Source: GCA-2746235 sp049609225
GTDB lineage: Bacteria > Planctomycetota > UBA1135
NCBI GenBank assembly: GCA_049609225.1
Contig: JBMYYH010000024.1
Span: forward strand, 1-34,069
DNA: 34,069 nt
Reading direction: 5' to 3'
The position numbers and the translations under genes were made by a program. Positions 22,540 to 30,352 of this stretch are shown piece by piece. The number at the start of each line of letters is the position of its first letter. Position 1 is the first letter of the stretch. Below the pieces are notes generated by a model. It did not search any database, was not told where the DNA came from, and saw nothing but the letters and a program-made list of their open reading frames with translations.

Positions 22540-22663
22540 GATTCGTTGGGTAAAGAGGGCGCGGTGGCGTCCTCGACCATGGAATCATCGGCAAAAGGTG
22601 TTTCAGGGATGTTGCAGTCCAGCAAAATTGGAGTCAAACCATCCGTCCCCGTACCATGCGGAC
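22540..22663. other. Divergent intergenic region
   Basis: 124 bp between the acidic protein and the membrane protein gene. The only recognisable element is the candidate promoter at 22628-22657. No tandem repeats suggesting OmpR-type operators were seen by eye. It is a natural place to look for regulator binding. Confidence 0.5.
22628..22657 (+). promoter_or_regulatory. Candidate promoter for the 22664 membrane protein
   Basis: TTGGAG (22628-22633) and TACCAT (22652-22657) are separated by 18 bp. The -10 ends 6 nt before GTG 22664, so the mRNA would probably begin at the start codon. Confidence 0.4.
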
Positions 22664-23245
22664 GTGATCGCCGAGCCCCTCCGCCAAGCCCTGACGTCTC
22701 CCGAACCGACCTTGCTCGGCATCGGGAGCTGCTGTCTGCTGCTTGCAGGAGGGTTTTTCTTCTCCGGCGCCGGCCGCGACCGTGCTCAGTTCCGCACCAC
22801 GCTGGTTCTCGGCACTATGGTGACTTCCCTGCGGCCTCTGCGCGCTGCTTTGCAGTCGAAGGTGCGTGGTCAGGTGGGTGCTTGTTTCCTTGCCGCCGCG
22901 GGGCTCCTGTTCTTGAGCGCCGTGACCTTGGAAATCGATGTGCCGGAGATGGTCTTGCCCGTTGGTGCGGTTTTCCTGCTCGCCTTATCGGTGGTCCTGG
23001 TGATCCTGCAAGGCAAGTATGTCGAGACGGCCATGCGGCGGTATCTGCAGACCCACCTGCGCGAGTTTCCGTTCTCCTTTGAAGACAATCTTGGCCTGAC
23101 CCGCGAGATCGGCGAGCTGTTCGGGGTGACCGGAGCGGCGGAAGATACGGTGGAGCGTTATGTGAAACGCCTGCGCGACAAGCTTGGGCTGAAGGAGCCA
23201 CCGTCCAAATTGTTTGGGCGTCGCGCACCGCATTATCCGGCTTAG
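22664..23245 (+). CDS. Membrane protein of unknown function
   Basis: 193 residues from GTG at 22664. I prefer this to longer upstream frames because the upstream in-frame sequence is basic and unlike coding sequence, and a promoter-like box lies just before it. Three hydrophobic helices lie at about 17-36, 69-89 and 96-116. The cytoplasmic tail (about 117-193) is helical and basic, with DTVERYVKRLRDKLGLKEP near 163-181. No family is recognised. It is divergent from the acidic protein and two-component genes, which makes it a candidate target of that regulator, though only position supports this. A 36-bp gap separates it from the next gene. Confidence 0.6.
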   Translation: MIAEPLRQALTSPEPTLLGIGSCCLLLAGGFFFSGAGRDRAQFRTTLVLGTMVTSLRPLRAALQSKVRGQVGACFLAAAGLLFLSAVTLEIDVPEMVLPVGAVFLLALSVVLVILQGKYVETAMRRYLQTHLREFPFSFEDNLGLTREIGELFGVTGAAEDTVERYVKRLRDKLGLKEPPSKLFGRRAPHYPA

Positions 23246-23281
23246 ATTGCGTGTCGGTGGGAAGGCGAAACGTCTTCCAGA

Positions 23282-23929
23282 TTGTGGGATTTGCTGGATG
23301 CTTGGTTAGGCAGCGGTTGTGCTTCCTGTGGAGAGCCTTTGGAGCAGGGTGCGTGTGTGCATTTCGGGGTGCGCCTTTGCCTGGGCTGTAAAGCAGATTG
23401 GCCGCAGTTGTTGGCGGAGGAAGATGTGTGGGCATGCTTGCCGGAGGTGCGGCGTTTGGGGCTGTGGCCTTATGAGGGCACAGTGCGGCGTCTGTTGGTG
23501 CAGGCGAAGGATATACCGCATGGAGCGCAGGCCTGGGCTTTGCGTCGGGCGGTGCAGGCGGTGGTGAAGGAGCAGGGATGGATTGCGGGATTGCCGCAAG
23601 AGGCGCTTTGGTGCGTGGCGCCGCCGTCTTGGAAGCGGTTGAGTCGGGATTGGTATTTACCACGGTTTCTGATGCCTGCTTTTGGAGTGCGAGGGCGTCG
23701 CTTGTTGGGGCGGAGGCGGCAGCGTCGGGATCAGGCGGACTTGAGTGGGGCGGAGCGTCGGGCGAATCTGCGCGGGCAGTTTCGGATGCAGAGACGGGGG
23801 TTGGAGAGTCCGGTGGTGGTGGTGGATGATGTCAGTACTACCGGCGCAACTCTGCAGGAAGCGGGGCGCGCCTTGAGAGAAGGAGGAGTCAAGGAGGTGG
23901 TGGGCGTCGCCATTGCGGTGGTGCTGTAG
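23282..23929 (+). CDS. ComF-family phosphoribosyltransferase-like protein
   Basis: 215 residues. A likely zinc site is formed by Cys13, Cys16, Cys33 and Cys36. The C-terminal half is a phosphoribosyltransferase fold with the PRPP-binding motif VVVVDDVSTTGATL near 178-191. ComF proteins act in DNA uptake in competent bacteria, but many homologues occur in non-competent species and their reaction is unknown. The start is inferred as TTG at 23282, because an in-frame stop at 23243-23245 precedes it and no ATG or GTG lies between. The middle is unusually rich in Arg and Trp. larC starts 23 bp downstream in the same direction. Confidence 0.82.
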   Translation: MWDLLDAWLGSGCASCGEPLEQGACVHFGVRLCLGCKADWPQLLAEEDVWACLPEVRRLGLWPYEGTVRRLLVQAKDIPHGAQAWALRRAVQAVVKEQGWIAGLPQEALWCVAPPSWKRLSRDWYLPRFLMPAFGVRGRRLLGRRRQRRDQADLSGAERRANLRGQFRMQRRGLESPVVVVDDVSTTGATLQEAGRALREGGVKEVVGVAIAVVL

Positions 23930-23938
23930 GCGGCGGGT

Positions 23939-23944
23939 TAGAAT
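23939..23944 (+). promoter_or_regulatory. Candidate -10 box 8 nt before larC
   Basis: TAGAAT ends 8 nt before ATG 23953; GAAGG, a weak Shine-Dalgarno-like element, lies in the same stretch. TTGCGG at 23913 is 20 bp upstream of the box, longer than ideal. Confidence 0.3.
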
Positions 23945-23952
23945 GAAGGTCG

Positions 23953-25098
23953 ATGCGCATTTACCTCAATCTCTTCGGTGGCGTGGCCGGCGACATGCTG
24001 GTTGCGGGTCTGTTGGATGCTGGTGCACCTCAAGAAGGGCTCCAAGCATTGATCAAGGCTTTGCCGCAGGAAGAGGTGCAGGCTTCTTGGGCCAAGGCGG
24101 CGCGTCAGGGCATTGCCGGAACGCATTTTCAGGTACAGATCGATGAGGGGCATGTGCACCGTCACTTGTCGGATGTTCTCACCATGCTGGAGGACTTGCC
24201 GCTGACTCCGCGTGCACTGCAATGGGCTACCGCCGCCTTCACCGTTTTGGCCGACGCCGAGGGGAAAGCCCATGGTTGCTCCGCCGAGTCGGTGCATTTT
24301 CATGAAGTCGGCGCGATGGATGCGATCCTCGACATCAGCGCGGCTTGTCTGTTGATGGATGCTATGAAGCCAGAATCGATTCATGCCAGTGCCATCACGG
24401 TCGGCAGTGGCGTGGTGCATTGTGCGCATGGCGCCATGCCGGTCCCGGCACCGGGAACGCGTTATCTGCTGGAAGGCTTGCCGACTTGCGGCTTCGATCT
24501 GGAAGGCGAACGCGCCACACCGACGGGAGTGGCCCTGTTGCGTGCCTGGCAAGTGGACTTCGGAAACCGCAGCGCTGCGACTTGCGGTGCCGTCGGATAT
24601 GGCCTTGGCACGCGTGATCCCGAAGACCGCGCCAACCTCCTGCGCGTCGAATGTGAGACGGCGGCGGTGGATGCCGAATGGATGGTGGAGTTGCGTTCGT
24701 TGATCGATGACCAGTCAGGCGAAGTCATCGGGCATGCCTTGGAGCAGTTGCGGCAGGAAGGTGCCGTGGAGGCTTATGCGATGCCTGCTACCACCAAGAA
24801 AGGGCGTCCGGCCTTTGAGGTGGTGGTGCAGGTCGCGGGATCGCGGCAGGCCGAGTTCGAGCAACGGATGTTCCGCTTGTTGGGCACCTTGGGATTGCGC
24901 GTTTCCTTGATGCAACGCTCCCGACGTCCGCGCGAAGTGCGTGAAGATGGCGCGGGAGGATTGGCTTGGAAGATGGCAGCTGAAGAACACGATGGTGCCT
25001 TGGTCGATCTCAAGCCGGAGTTCGATCGCCTTGCCGAAGTCGCAGAAGGGCAAGGCAAGACTCCACGTGAGGTTTTGGAAGAGGGCTCCAACTCCTGA
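23953..25098 (+). CDS. larC: LarC-type nickel-pincer cofactor biosynthesis protein
   Basis: 381 residues. LarC inserts nickel into the pyridinium-bis-thiocarboxylate mononucleotide to make the pincer cofactor of lactate racemase and related enzymes. Landmarks are the N-terminal LFGGVAGDMLVAGLLDAGA (8-26), SVHFHEVGAMDAI near 112 and GTRYLLEGLP. The C-terminal part has KKGRPAFEV and a conserved RRPREV segment. In some lactobacilli larC is read through a programmed frameshift; here it is one uninterrupted frame. larA, larB and larE are not in the window, so its partners must be elsewhere or it serves another enzyme of the LarA superfamily. The stop overlaps the gluQ start (TGATG). Confidence 0.9.
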   Translation: MRIYLNLFGGVAGDMLVAGLLDAGAPQEGLQALIKALPQEEVQASWAKAARQGIAGTHFQVQIDEGHVHRHLSDVLTMLEDLPLTPRALQWATAAFTVLADAEGKAHGCSAESVHFHEVGAMDAILDISAACLLMDAMKPESIHASAITVGSGVVHCAHGAMPVPAPGTRYLLEGLPTCGFDLEGERATPTGVALLRAWQVDFGNRSAATCGAVGYGLGTRDPEDRANLLRVECETAAVDAEWMVELRSLIDDQSGEVIGHALEQLRQEGAVEAYAMPATTKKGRPAFEVVVQVAGSRQAEFEQRMFRLLGTLGLRVSLMQRSRRPREVREDGAGGLAWKMAAEEHDGALVDLKPEFDRLAEVAEGQGKTPREVLEEGSNS

Positions 25099-26048
25099 TG
25101 TCCACGGTCGTCGGTCGCTTCGCGCCAAGCCCGACGGGAGTACTGCATCTCGGTAATGCGCGCAGTTTCCTGCTCGCCTGGTTGTCGGTGCGCGCGCAGG
25201 AAGGCACGCTGTTGATGCGGGTGGAGGATCTCGATGGCCCCCGGATTCGCGTCGGCGCCGAGCAGGAATGCCTGCATGATCTGCAATGGCTCGGCCTGGA
25301 TTGGGATGGCCCCATCGTGCGCCAAAGTGATCGCCAAGATCTCTACGCCGATGCCCTAGACCAACTTCTACAAACCGGCCTGGCCTATCCCTGCATCTGC
25401 TCGCGCAAGGAAGTCGAAGCGGCAGCCTCGGCGCCCCATGCGGGCGAGGAAGGCCCCATCTACCCCGGCACCTGCCGCGGACGCTTTCCTGATCCACGCG
25501 CGATCTTGGAGGATCCAGACCAAGCCGCCGCCCTTCGTTTCCATGCACCTGCTGGCTCCGTCTCCTTCCACGATGGCTTCCTCGGCCCACAATCCTTCCA
25601 CGTCGCACGGGATCTCGGAGATTTCGTCATCGCCAAACGCGACGGCCAAGCGGCCTATCAACTTGCAGTGATCGTCGATGATGCTGCGATGGGGGTGACG
25701 GAAGTCCTACGCGGCGATGACCTTCTCTCCAGCGCTGCCCGCCAAATCCAACTTGCCGAGGCCCTGCAGTTGCCTTCGCCGCAGTACCTGCACACACCCC
25801 TCATCGTGGGCCCCGACGGCCGCCGGCTTGCCAAACGTCATGGTGATACCAGCCTCAAGGCCTTCCGCGACGCCGGTGTCAGCGCGGAACAGATCCTCGG
25901 TTGGTTGGCCCATGCCTCCGGCCTGCAATCCGACGCCACGCCGACCACCGCAGCCGCCCTCATCCCCAGCTACGACCTGCAGAAGATTCCTCCGCAGCAG
26001 GTCGTGTGGCAGGGGGATCTCAAGGCGTCGATGCAGTGGCGCGGATGA
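25098..26048 (+). CDS. gluQ: Glutamyl-Q tRNA(Asp) synthetase
   Basis: 316 residues; attaches glutamate to the queuosine base at position 34 of tRNA-Asp. It is a truncated glutamyl-tRNA synthetase catalytic core without the anticodon-binding domain, which separates it from GltX. FAPSPTGVLHLGNARS (8-23) holds the HIGH-equivalent, and RVEDLDGPR follows. The zinc site is CICSRKEVEAA with YPGTC downstream. LAKRHGD near 248-254 is the KMSKS-equivalent. The ATG at 25098 shares a base with the larC stop, so translation is probably coupled. The last 29 bases overlap the convergent toroid gene. Confidence 0.92.
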   Translation: MSTVVGRFAPSPTGVLHLGNARSFLLAWLSVRAQEGTLLMRVEDLDGPRIRVGAEQECLHDLQWLGLDWDGPIVRQSDRQDLYADALDQLLQTGLAYPCICSRKEVEAAASAPHAGEEGPIYPGTCRGRFPDPRAILEDPDQAAALRFHAPAGSVSFHDGFLGPQSFHVARDLGDFVIAKRDGQAAYQLAVIVDDAAMGVTEVLRGDDLLSSAARQIQLAEALQLPSPQYLHTPLIVGPDGRRLAKRHGDTSLKAFRDAGVSAEQILGWLAHASGLQSDATPTTAAALIPSYDLQKIPPQQVVWQGDLKASMQWRG

Positions 26049-27177
26049 GTGCGCCGATGCCATAGGCCACGCCGTAAGGGCGGCCGTAATCGTTCATGAA
26101 GAAATCGATCATCGAGCCATCCTTGCTTTGGGTCTTGCCGATCTCATGCACCAAAGCCGGAAGGTAGCGATCGCGTCCGCGGTCTCCTAAGCGTTCGATC
26201 ACCAGGCCGGCGTAGTAGTGCCCAAAGAAGTAGAAGTAGCCCGAGTTGTAGTGGTAGGCCTCGTGGGGATACGGGCGACCTCGTGCGATGTCGAGGTAAT
26301 GATGCTCCTTGAACAGCAGACTCAATCCAGTCGACAAGTCGGCATGAGTCAAGCCAATCTCGAATCCCGCATCCTTCGCTTCCATTAAGGCAAGATTGCA
26401 GACCTGAATGCGCGACAAGGATCCACGAATGCGATCGATGCCCGTTCCCGCATCCAAGCTCGGAATGGTCTCGATGGAGTAGGTGTAGGAGCCATCCGGC
26501 AGCCTGCATTTCCACAAGGCCTCGACCGCCCGACGCAGACGATCCTCCTCGATTTCCCAACCTAGGTCCTTCGCCTCCAGGATGGCCAAGATCGCCACGG
26601 CGGTTTGGAAGGAGGTGCCCCAACTCGGACGCACCGTCTTGGTTTCCATGTCGTAGTAGGCCCAGCCACCATTCGGCGTTTGGTAATCCCACATCTGCTG
26701 CAGGAAGGTTTTGCCGCGCGCCTCAATGCCAATCCGACGATTGCCGCTGCCTAAACGTGGATGCGCCGCCGCCTTCACCAAGGCCGCGAAACCGTAGACA
26801 TAACCCCAAGTATTGTCCGTATCCCAATCGCTCGGACGCTGGAGTTTGGGCGCACTCGTCAGGTAATCGATGCCATGCAACAAGGCCGCTTCGGTGCGCC
26901 CATTTTCCGGTAGATCCATCAACGCCATGCACACCAAGCCAGTGGTGGCGATGGTCCAGGAACGATGCGTTTCGGGATTGGACCAGTGCTGGTCGTAGAT
27001 CATCGGCTTCATGGAGCCACCCCAGGAGCCATCCGGATTCTGCGTTTCGAGCAGAAACCCAGTCCCAGCCTGGATGATCTTCTCGGCCTGTGCCATGGCC
27101 TCGACCGTCGCAGGTGCGACCGACGGAGCTTGCGGCGGCGCAGCGGCCTGCGCTAAGAGAAGTCCTGCGAGAATCAC
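26020..27177 (-). CDS. Secreted alpha/alpha-toroid protein, squalene cyclase/prenyltransferase repeat type
   Basis: 385 residues from GTG at 27177 overlapping the upstream stop (GTGA). A short hydrophobic leader (1-13) suggests export. The body is the toroid fold of terpene cyclases, with four QW-like motifs: QNPDGSWGG (46-54), QTPNGGWAYYD (166-176), RLPDGSYTYS (225-234) and QSKDGSMIDFF (350-360). The class II cyclase acid motif DxDDTA may correspond to DTDNT at 119-123, with the last acid lost. At 385 residues it is far shorter than squalene-hopene cyclase (over 600), so I doubt it makes hopanoids. Such proteins are numerous in Planctomycetota with no known role. It pairs with the upstream coiled-coil gene. 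Confidence 0.83.
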   Translation of the reverse strand: MILAGLLLAQAAAPPQAPSVAPATVEAMAQAEKIIQAGTGFLLETQNPDGSWGGSMKPMIYDQHWSNPETHRSWTIATTGLVCMALMDLPENGRTEAALLHGIDYLTSAPKLQRPSDWDTDNTWGYVYGFAALVKAAAHPRLGSGNRRIGIEARGKTFLQQMWDYQTPNGGWAYYDMETKTVRPSWGTSFQTAVAILAILEAKDLGWEIEEDRLRRAVEALWKCRLPDGSYTYSIETIPSLDAGTGIDRIRGSLSRIQVCNLALMEAKDAGFEIGLTHADLSTGLSLLFKEHHYLDIARGRPYPHEAYHYNSGYFYFFGHYYAGLVIERLGDRGRDRYLPALVHEIGKTQSKDGSMIDFFMNDYGRPYGVAYGIGALIRATASTP

Positions 27178-27854
27178 TTCTTGGACTCCGCCAACTCCTC
27201 TTCGAGCTCGGCAATCGTCGTACGCAGGTCCTTGAGTTCCCGTTCCATCTCGGCGCGGTCTAAAGCCATCGACAATTGCAGCGAAGCCAACTCGATTTCG
27301 GACAAGTCCACCGCACGTTCCAGGTTCCGATGCTCGCGAGGTTCGCCGAATTCCAAGAAATGCTGCAGGGCCTTTTCAGCCATGTCCGTTTCCGTCTTCA
27401 TGCGCTCGACATTGCGGCCGGCACGTTCCATGACGATCTGCGCGGTGGCATCGGCCAGATTGTTGAGGTCGTACATCATGCCTAGCTGTTCCAGTTCTTC
27501 CTCCGCGTCGGCGAGGCTGTCCTTCTGGTATTGAAGGTTGAGTTTGGCTTCGGCGCGGGAAGCTTCGCCGTCGAGAGCGCGATAACTCTGCAGATCGGAA
27601 ACCGCATCATCGCGGTCATAGGTGGCATGTTTCAAGGAAAGGTCTTGGTCGACCAACATGGCATCCATACGCAACATCGCCAGTTTGAGGTCGGCGCGGA
27701 GGGTTTCCAGCTCGTGCTGTAGTTCCTCGGTGTGGATCTCTTCCTCGACGCTTTCCTCTTCATGAGGTTCTTGCGCGTTGAGGGCTTGGGGCAGGGCCGG
27801 CAGCAGCAGGGCGGCGGCAGCCAGGAACAGGAAGGCAAGGAGTGGAGTACGCAT
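27174..27854 (-). CDS. Secreted coiled-coil protein
   Basis: 226 residues. A strong signal peptide (1-27, ending in ALNA) is followed by an acidic spacer and then almost uninterrupted heptad-like helix from about 40 to 224, ending in LKDLRTTIAELEEELAESKK. There is no enzyme motif. It is therefore a structural or binding protein outside the cytoplasm, perhaps oligomeric. Its stop overlaps the GTG start of the toroid gene, so the two are probably made together and may interact. A terminator lies between this gene and the lipoprotein upstream, so it needs its own promoter; TACGGT 6 nt before ATG is the candidate. A GGGAGG sits 13 nt upstream, farther than usual. Confidence 0.75.
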   Translation of the reverse strand: MRTPLLAFLFLAAAALLLPALPQALNAQEPHEEESVEEEIHTEELQHELETLRADLKLAMLRMDAMLVDQDLSLKHATYDRDDAVSDLQSYRALDGEASRAEAKLNLQYQKDSLADAEEELEQLGMMYDLNNLADATAQIVMERAGRNVERMKTETDMAEKALQHFLEFGEPREHRNLERAVDLSEIELASLQLSMALDRAEMERELKDLRTTIAELEEELAESKK

Positions 27855-27860
27855 GGACCG

Positions 27861-27866
27861 ACCGTA
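27861..27866 (-). promoter_or_regulatory. Candidate -10 box 6 nt before the coiled-coil gene
   Basis: TACGGT on the minus strand fits TAnnnT, 6 nt before ATG 27854, just after the terminator. The -35 region would fall in the terminator stem and matches poorly. Confidence 0.3.
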
Positions 27867-27885
27867 ACCTCCCGCCAGAAACGAG

Positions 27886-27918
27886 AAAACCCCGCAGCCT
27901 CAGGGGCGGCGGGGTTTT
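27886..27918 (-). terminator. Rho-independent terminator after the lipoprotein gene
   Basis: A 10-bp perfect inverted repeat (27886-27895 and 27909-27918, AAAACCCCGC against GCGGGGTTTT) with a 13-nt loop. On the minus strand it ends in GGGGTTTT and starts about 19 nt after the lipoprotein stop codon. The A/T ends make it potentially active in both directions. Confidence 0.85.
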
Positions 27919-27936
27919 GAGGAGCTCCGGAAGGTC

Positions 27937-28290
27937 CTACTGAACGTAGGGATCGGAGAAGTCTTCGTTGAGGAGCATCTTATGCGCGGTGCGGTGGGCA
28001 TCGGAGCGCGGATAGAGGTCCGCGGCTGGACGCCAATCGCGTGCGGTGGAATCACCGAAGCTCTCGCCGGTACCAAAGAAGATGGACAGGAAGCCACGGT
28101 CCTCTTCTTCGGAAGCGTAGGGGCCGTCAGAATCTTCGCCGAACCAGCTTGAAATGCCGCGCGGGTGCGGGTTGAAGGGGCTGGTGTCGATGCTGGGATC
28201 GATGCCGAGCTCCGAGGCGCTGGTGGCGCTGGAGCAGGACGCAAAGCCGAGGCTAAGCAGGAGGAGACAGGCGGCAACGATGCGGGACAT
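27937..28290 (-). CDS. Small lipoprotein of unknown function
   Basis: 117 residues from ATG at 28290; a TTG two codons upstream is possible but less likely. The signal peptide ends in FASC, giving lipidated Cys19 and a membrane anchor. The mature part is short, polar and acidic (WFGEDSDGPYASEEED near 51-66), then FFGTGESFGDSTARDW and a C-terminus rich in His and Asp. No family is recognised. It is divergent from hisS, 114 bp away, and ends at a strong terminator, so it is a single-gene unit. Confidence 0.7.
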   Translation of the reverse strand: MSRIVAACLLLLSLGFASCSSATSASELGIDPSIDTSPFNPHPRGISSWFGEDSDGPYASEEEDRGFLSIFFGTGESFGDSTARDWRPAADLYPRSDAHRTAHKMLLNEDFSDPYVQ

Positions 28291-28387
28291 GGACAAGATG
28301 CTGAACAGGTTGGGTTCCGGGTGGGACGCGAACGTCAGGGCACAAGGTTAGGTGGGGCGGGAAGTCTCGTCAAACCAGCCGCGCGGC

Positions 28388-28393
28388 TATCCT
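28388..28393 (+). promoter_or_regulatory. Candidate -10 box for hisS
   Basis: TATCCT ends 11 nt before ATG 28405, giving a leader of about 4 nt. It has the same sequence as the box before the VWA gene. Confidence 0.3.
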
Positions 28394-28404
28394 TGGCCCC
28401 GGTT

Positions 28405-29739
28405 ATGAGTCGGGAACCCTTCCGTAACGCCCGTGGAACACGGGATCTACTGCCCGAGGACCTTCTCCTCGTGCACCACCTGGAGCGCACTGCCATCGGT
28501 GTGGCCAGCATGGCTGGCTATCGCGAGATTCGCACCCCCTTGTTCGAGGAAACCCGGCTATTCCAACGTTCTCTCGGCGAGACCTCGGATGTGGTGGCCA
28601 AGGAGATGTTCACGGTGCCACGTCGGGCGCCCGCTGGTGAAACGGTGGATCCGCTGGATGCCTACACCTTCCGCCCCGAGGGTACCGCAAGTGTGGCCCG
28701 GGCCTATGTCCAGGGCGGCTTCGCGGCGACGGCACCTTTGCAGAAGTGGTTCTACGTCGGCCCGATGTTCCGCTATGAGCGGCCGCAGAAAGGGCGCGAG
28801 CGTCAGTTCACGCAGTTTGGGGTCGAGGCTTTTGGCCCCCAGAGCCCAAGCCTGGATGCGGAAGTGGTGGGGATTGCGCTCTCTTTCTTCCAGTCCCTGG
28901 GATTCGGCGATCAGTTGGAGGTCCGGATCAACTCCATGGGGGATCCCGAAGACCGGGAAGCCTGGAGCGAGAAGTTGCGCGAACACTTTGCGGTGCAATT
29001 CCCTGCCGATGGTTCCACCGAACGCTGCGCCGATTGCCAAGTGCGTTATGAGCGCAATGTCTTCCGCCTGCTCGACTGCAAGGTTCCACGTTGCGTCGAA
29101 CTCAACCAAGGTGCGCCGGATTTGTTCTCCGTCATGGGCACTGCCGCCCGCGATCACCACACCCACTTTGCCGACGCCCTCCGCGCCATCGGTTTTGAAC
29201 CCGTGGAAGACCGCAGCATCGTGCGCGGCTTGGATTACTACACCCGCACCGTCTTCGAGGTTCACTATCCGCCCTTGGGTGCGCGTTCCGCACTATGCGG
29301 TGGTGGTCGTTACGACGGCCTGGTCGAAGAGATGGGCGGGCGTCCAACCCCAGGCGTTGGATTCTCGGTGGGCTTCACGCCGACCGAACTCGCTCTCCAG
29401 GAGTTGAAGTTGCCACCGGCTGAGGATCTCGAAGACCTCCGCGCAGCAGCCAAGCCACAGGTCTATGCCGTGGCCATCGGTGATGAAACTCGCTTGCCGT
29501 TGTTCCGCATGGTCACGGACCTGCGTGCCGGTGGCTTACGTGTGGAGTTGGATCACCGCGGGAAGTCTGCCAAAGCACAGTTCAAGGAAGCCTCGAAAAG
29601 CGGTGCGCGTTTCGCCATCGTGCTCGGCGCGGAAGAACAAACTGCGGCGCAAGTGGTCTTACGGGACCTGGAAGCAAAGTCGGAGCAGGCGGTCGCGCAG
29701 ACGGACCTTCTCGGCATCTTGCAGCAATTTTTGGCCTAG
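28405..29739 (+). CDS. hisS: Histidyl-tRNA synthetase
   Basis: 444 residues; charges tRNA-His. Class II motif 1 lies near RGTRDLLPEDL (10-20), motif 2 in FYVGPMFRYERPQKGRERQFTQ, and the His-specific signature VRGLDYYTRTVFE and ALCGGGRYDGL are both present. Motif 3 is GVGFSVGFTPTEL. The anticodon-binding domain fills the C-terminus. The start ATG 28405 fits the usual FRNARGTRDLLPED beginning; longer upstream reading frames run through the divergent promoter region. nadD begins 2 bp after the stop, so the two probably share a transcript. Confidence 0.97.
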   Translation: MSREPFRNARGTRDLLPEDLLLVHHLERTAIGVASMAGYREIRTPLFEETRLFQRSLGETSDVVAKEMFTVPRRAPAGETVDPLDAYTFRPEGTASVARAYVQGGFAATAPLQKWFYVGPMFRYERPQKGRERQFTQFGVEAFGPQSPSLDAEVVGIALSFFQSLGFGDQLEVRINSMGDPEDREAWSEKLREHFAVQFPADGSTERCADCQVRYERNVFRLLDCKVPRCVELNQGAPDLFSVMGTAARDHHTHFADALRAIGFEPVEDRSIVRGLDYYTRTVFEVHYPPLGARSALCGGGRYDGLVEEMGGRPTPGVGFSVGFTPTELALQELKLPPAEDLEDLRAAAKPQVYAVAIGDETRLPLFRMVTDLRAGGLRVELDHRGKSAKAQFKEASKSGARFAIVLGAEEQTAAQVVLRDLEAKSEQAVAQTDLLGILQQFLA

Positions 29740-29741
29740 CC

Positions 29742-30350
29742 ATGCGCATCGTCTTCGGCGGCTCCTTTGACCCCGTCCACCGCGGACATCTAGCGATGGC
29801 CGATGCGGCGCAGGAGCACTGTCAGCCCGAAGAGATCTTGTGGGTGCCGTCGCGCCATGCGCCACATAAGCCGGACGAACCACCTGCCGGTGGAGATGCA
29901 CGTCTTGCCTTTCTGGAGACGGTAGTCGGTCCGCGCGATAGCGAAAGTGTGTGCACCTTGGAACTGCATCGGGAAGGGTTGTCGTTCACGGTGGATACCC
30001 TGCGTCAGTTGGAAGAACTGCATCCGGAATCATCCTTGGCCTTTCTTCTCGGTGGGGATTCCCTTTCCCATCTCGCCACTTGGCGGGACCTGGAAGAACT
30101 ATTCACACGGGTGGAATTCCTATTCGTGCCGCGCACCGACTGGGGACCGGAACGCTTGGATCCCTTCCTTGCCTCCTTGGATGCACATCCACGGAGCCTC
30201 TTCCGTGCACGTTTCCTGCCGATGGGAATCGTCGATTGCAGCTCCACGGAAATCCGCCAAGCCCTGGATCAAGGGCACATACCAGAGAGCGTGCCGGAAC
30301 CGGTAGCCGCCCTGATCCAGAGCGGCCAGCACTACGGTTTTTCCGCCTAG
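29742..30350 (+). CDS. nadD: Nicotinate-nucleotide adenylyltransferase
   Basis: 202 residues; joins nicotinate mononucleotide and ATP to give deamido-NAD in NAD synthesis. The Rossmann-type nucleotidyltransferase fold begins GGSFDPVHRGHL (6-17) with the HxGH motif. PSRHAPHKP is the pyrimidine nucleotide loop, LLGGDSLSHLATW lies in the middle, and SSTEIR near the end is the second ATP motif. Length is typical. It starts 2 bp after the hisS stop and converges with the parvulin gene with only 2 bp between the stops. Confidence 0.95.
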   Translation: MRIVFGGSFDPVHRGHLAMADAAQEHCQPEEILWVPSRHAPHKPDEPPAGGDARLAFLETVVGPRDSESVCTLELHREGLSFTVDTLRQLEELHPESSLAFLLGGDSLSHLATWRDLEELFTRVEFLFVPRTDWGPERLDPFLASLDAHPRSLFRARFLPMGIVDCSSTEIRQALDQGHIPESVPEPVAALIQSGQHYGFSA

Positions 30351-30352
30351 CG

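Noticed and set aside
21655..23082. A 475-codon plus-strand open frame across the acidic protein and the divergent gap.
   Set aside because: It crosses two better-supported genes on different strands and frames; the GAG/GAC-rich acidic gene gives few stops on the reverse strand.
22815..23663. A 282-codon minus-strand frame, Pro/Ala/Thr-rich.
   Set aside because: It lies opposite the membrane protein and the ComF-like gene, which have helices and a PRPP motif respectively.
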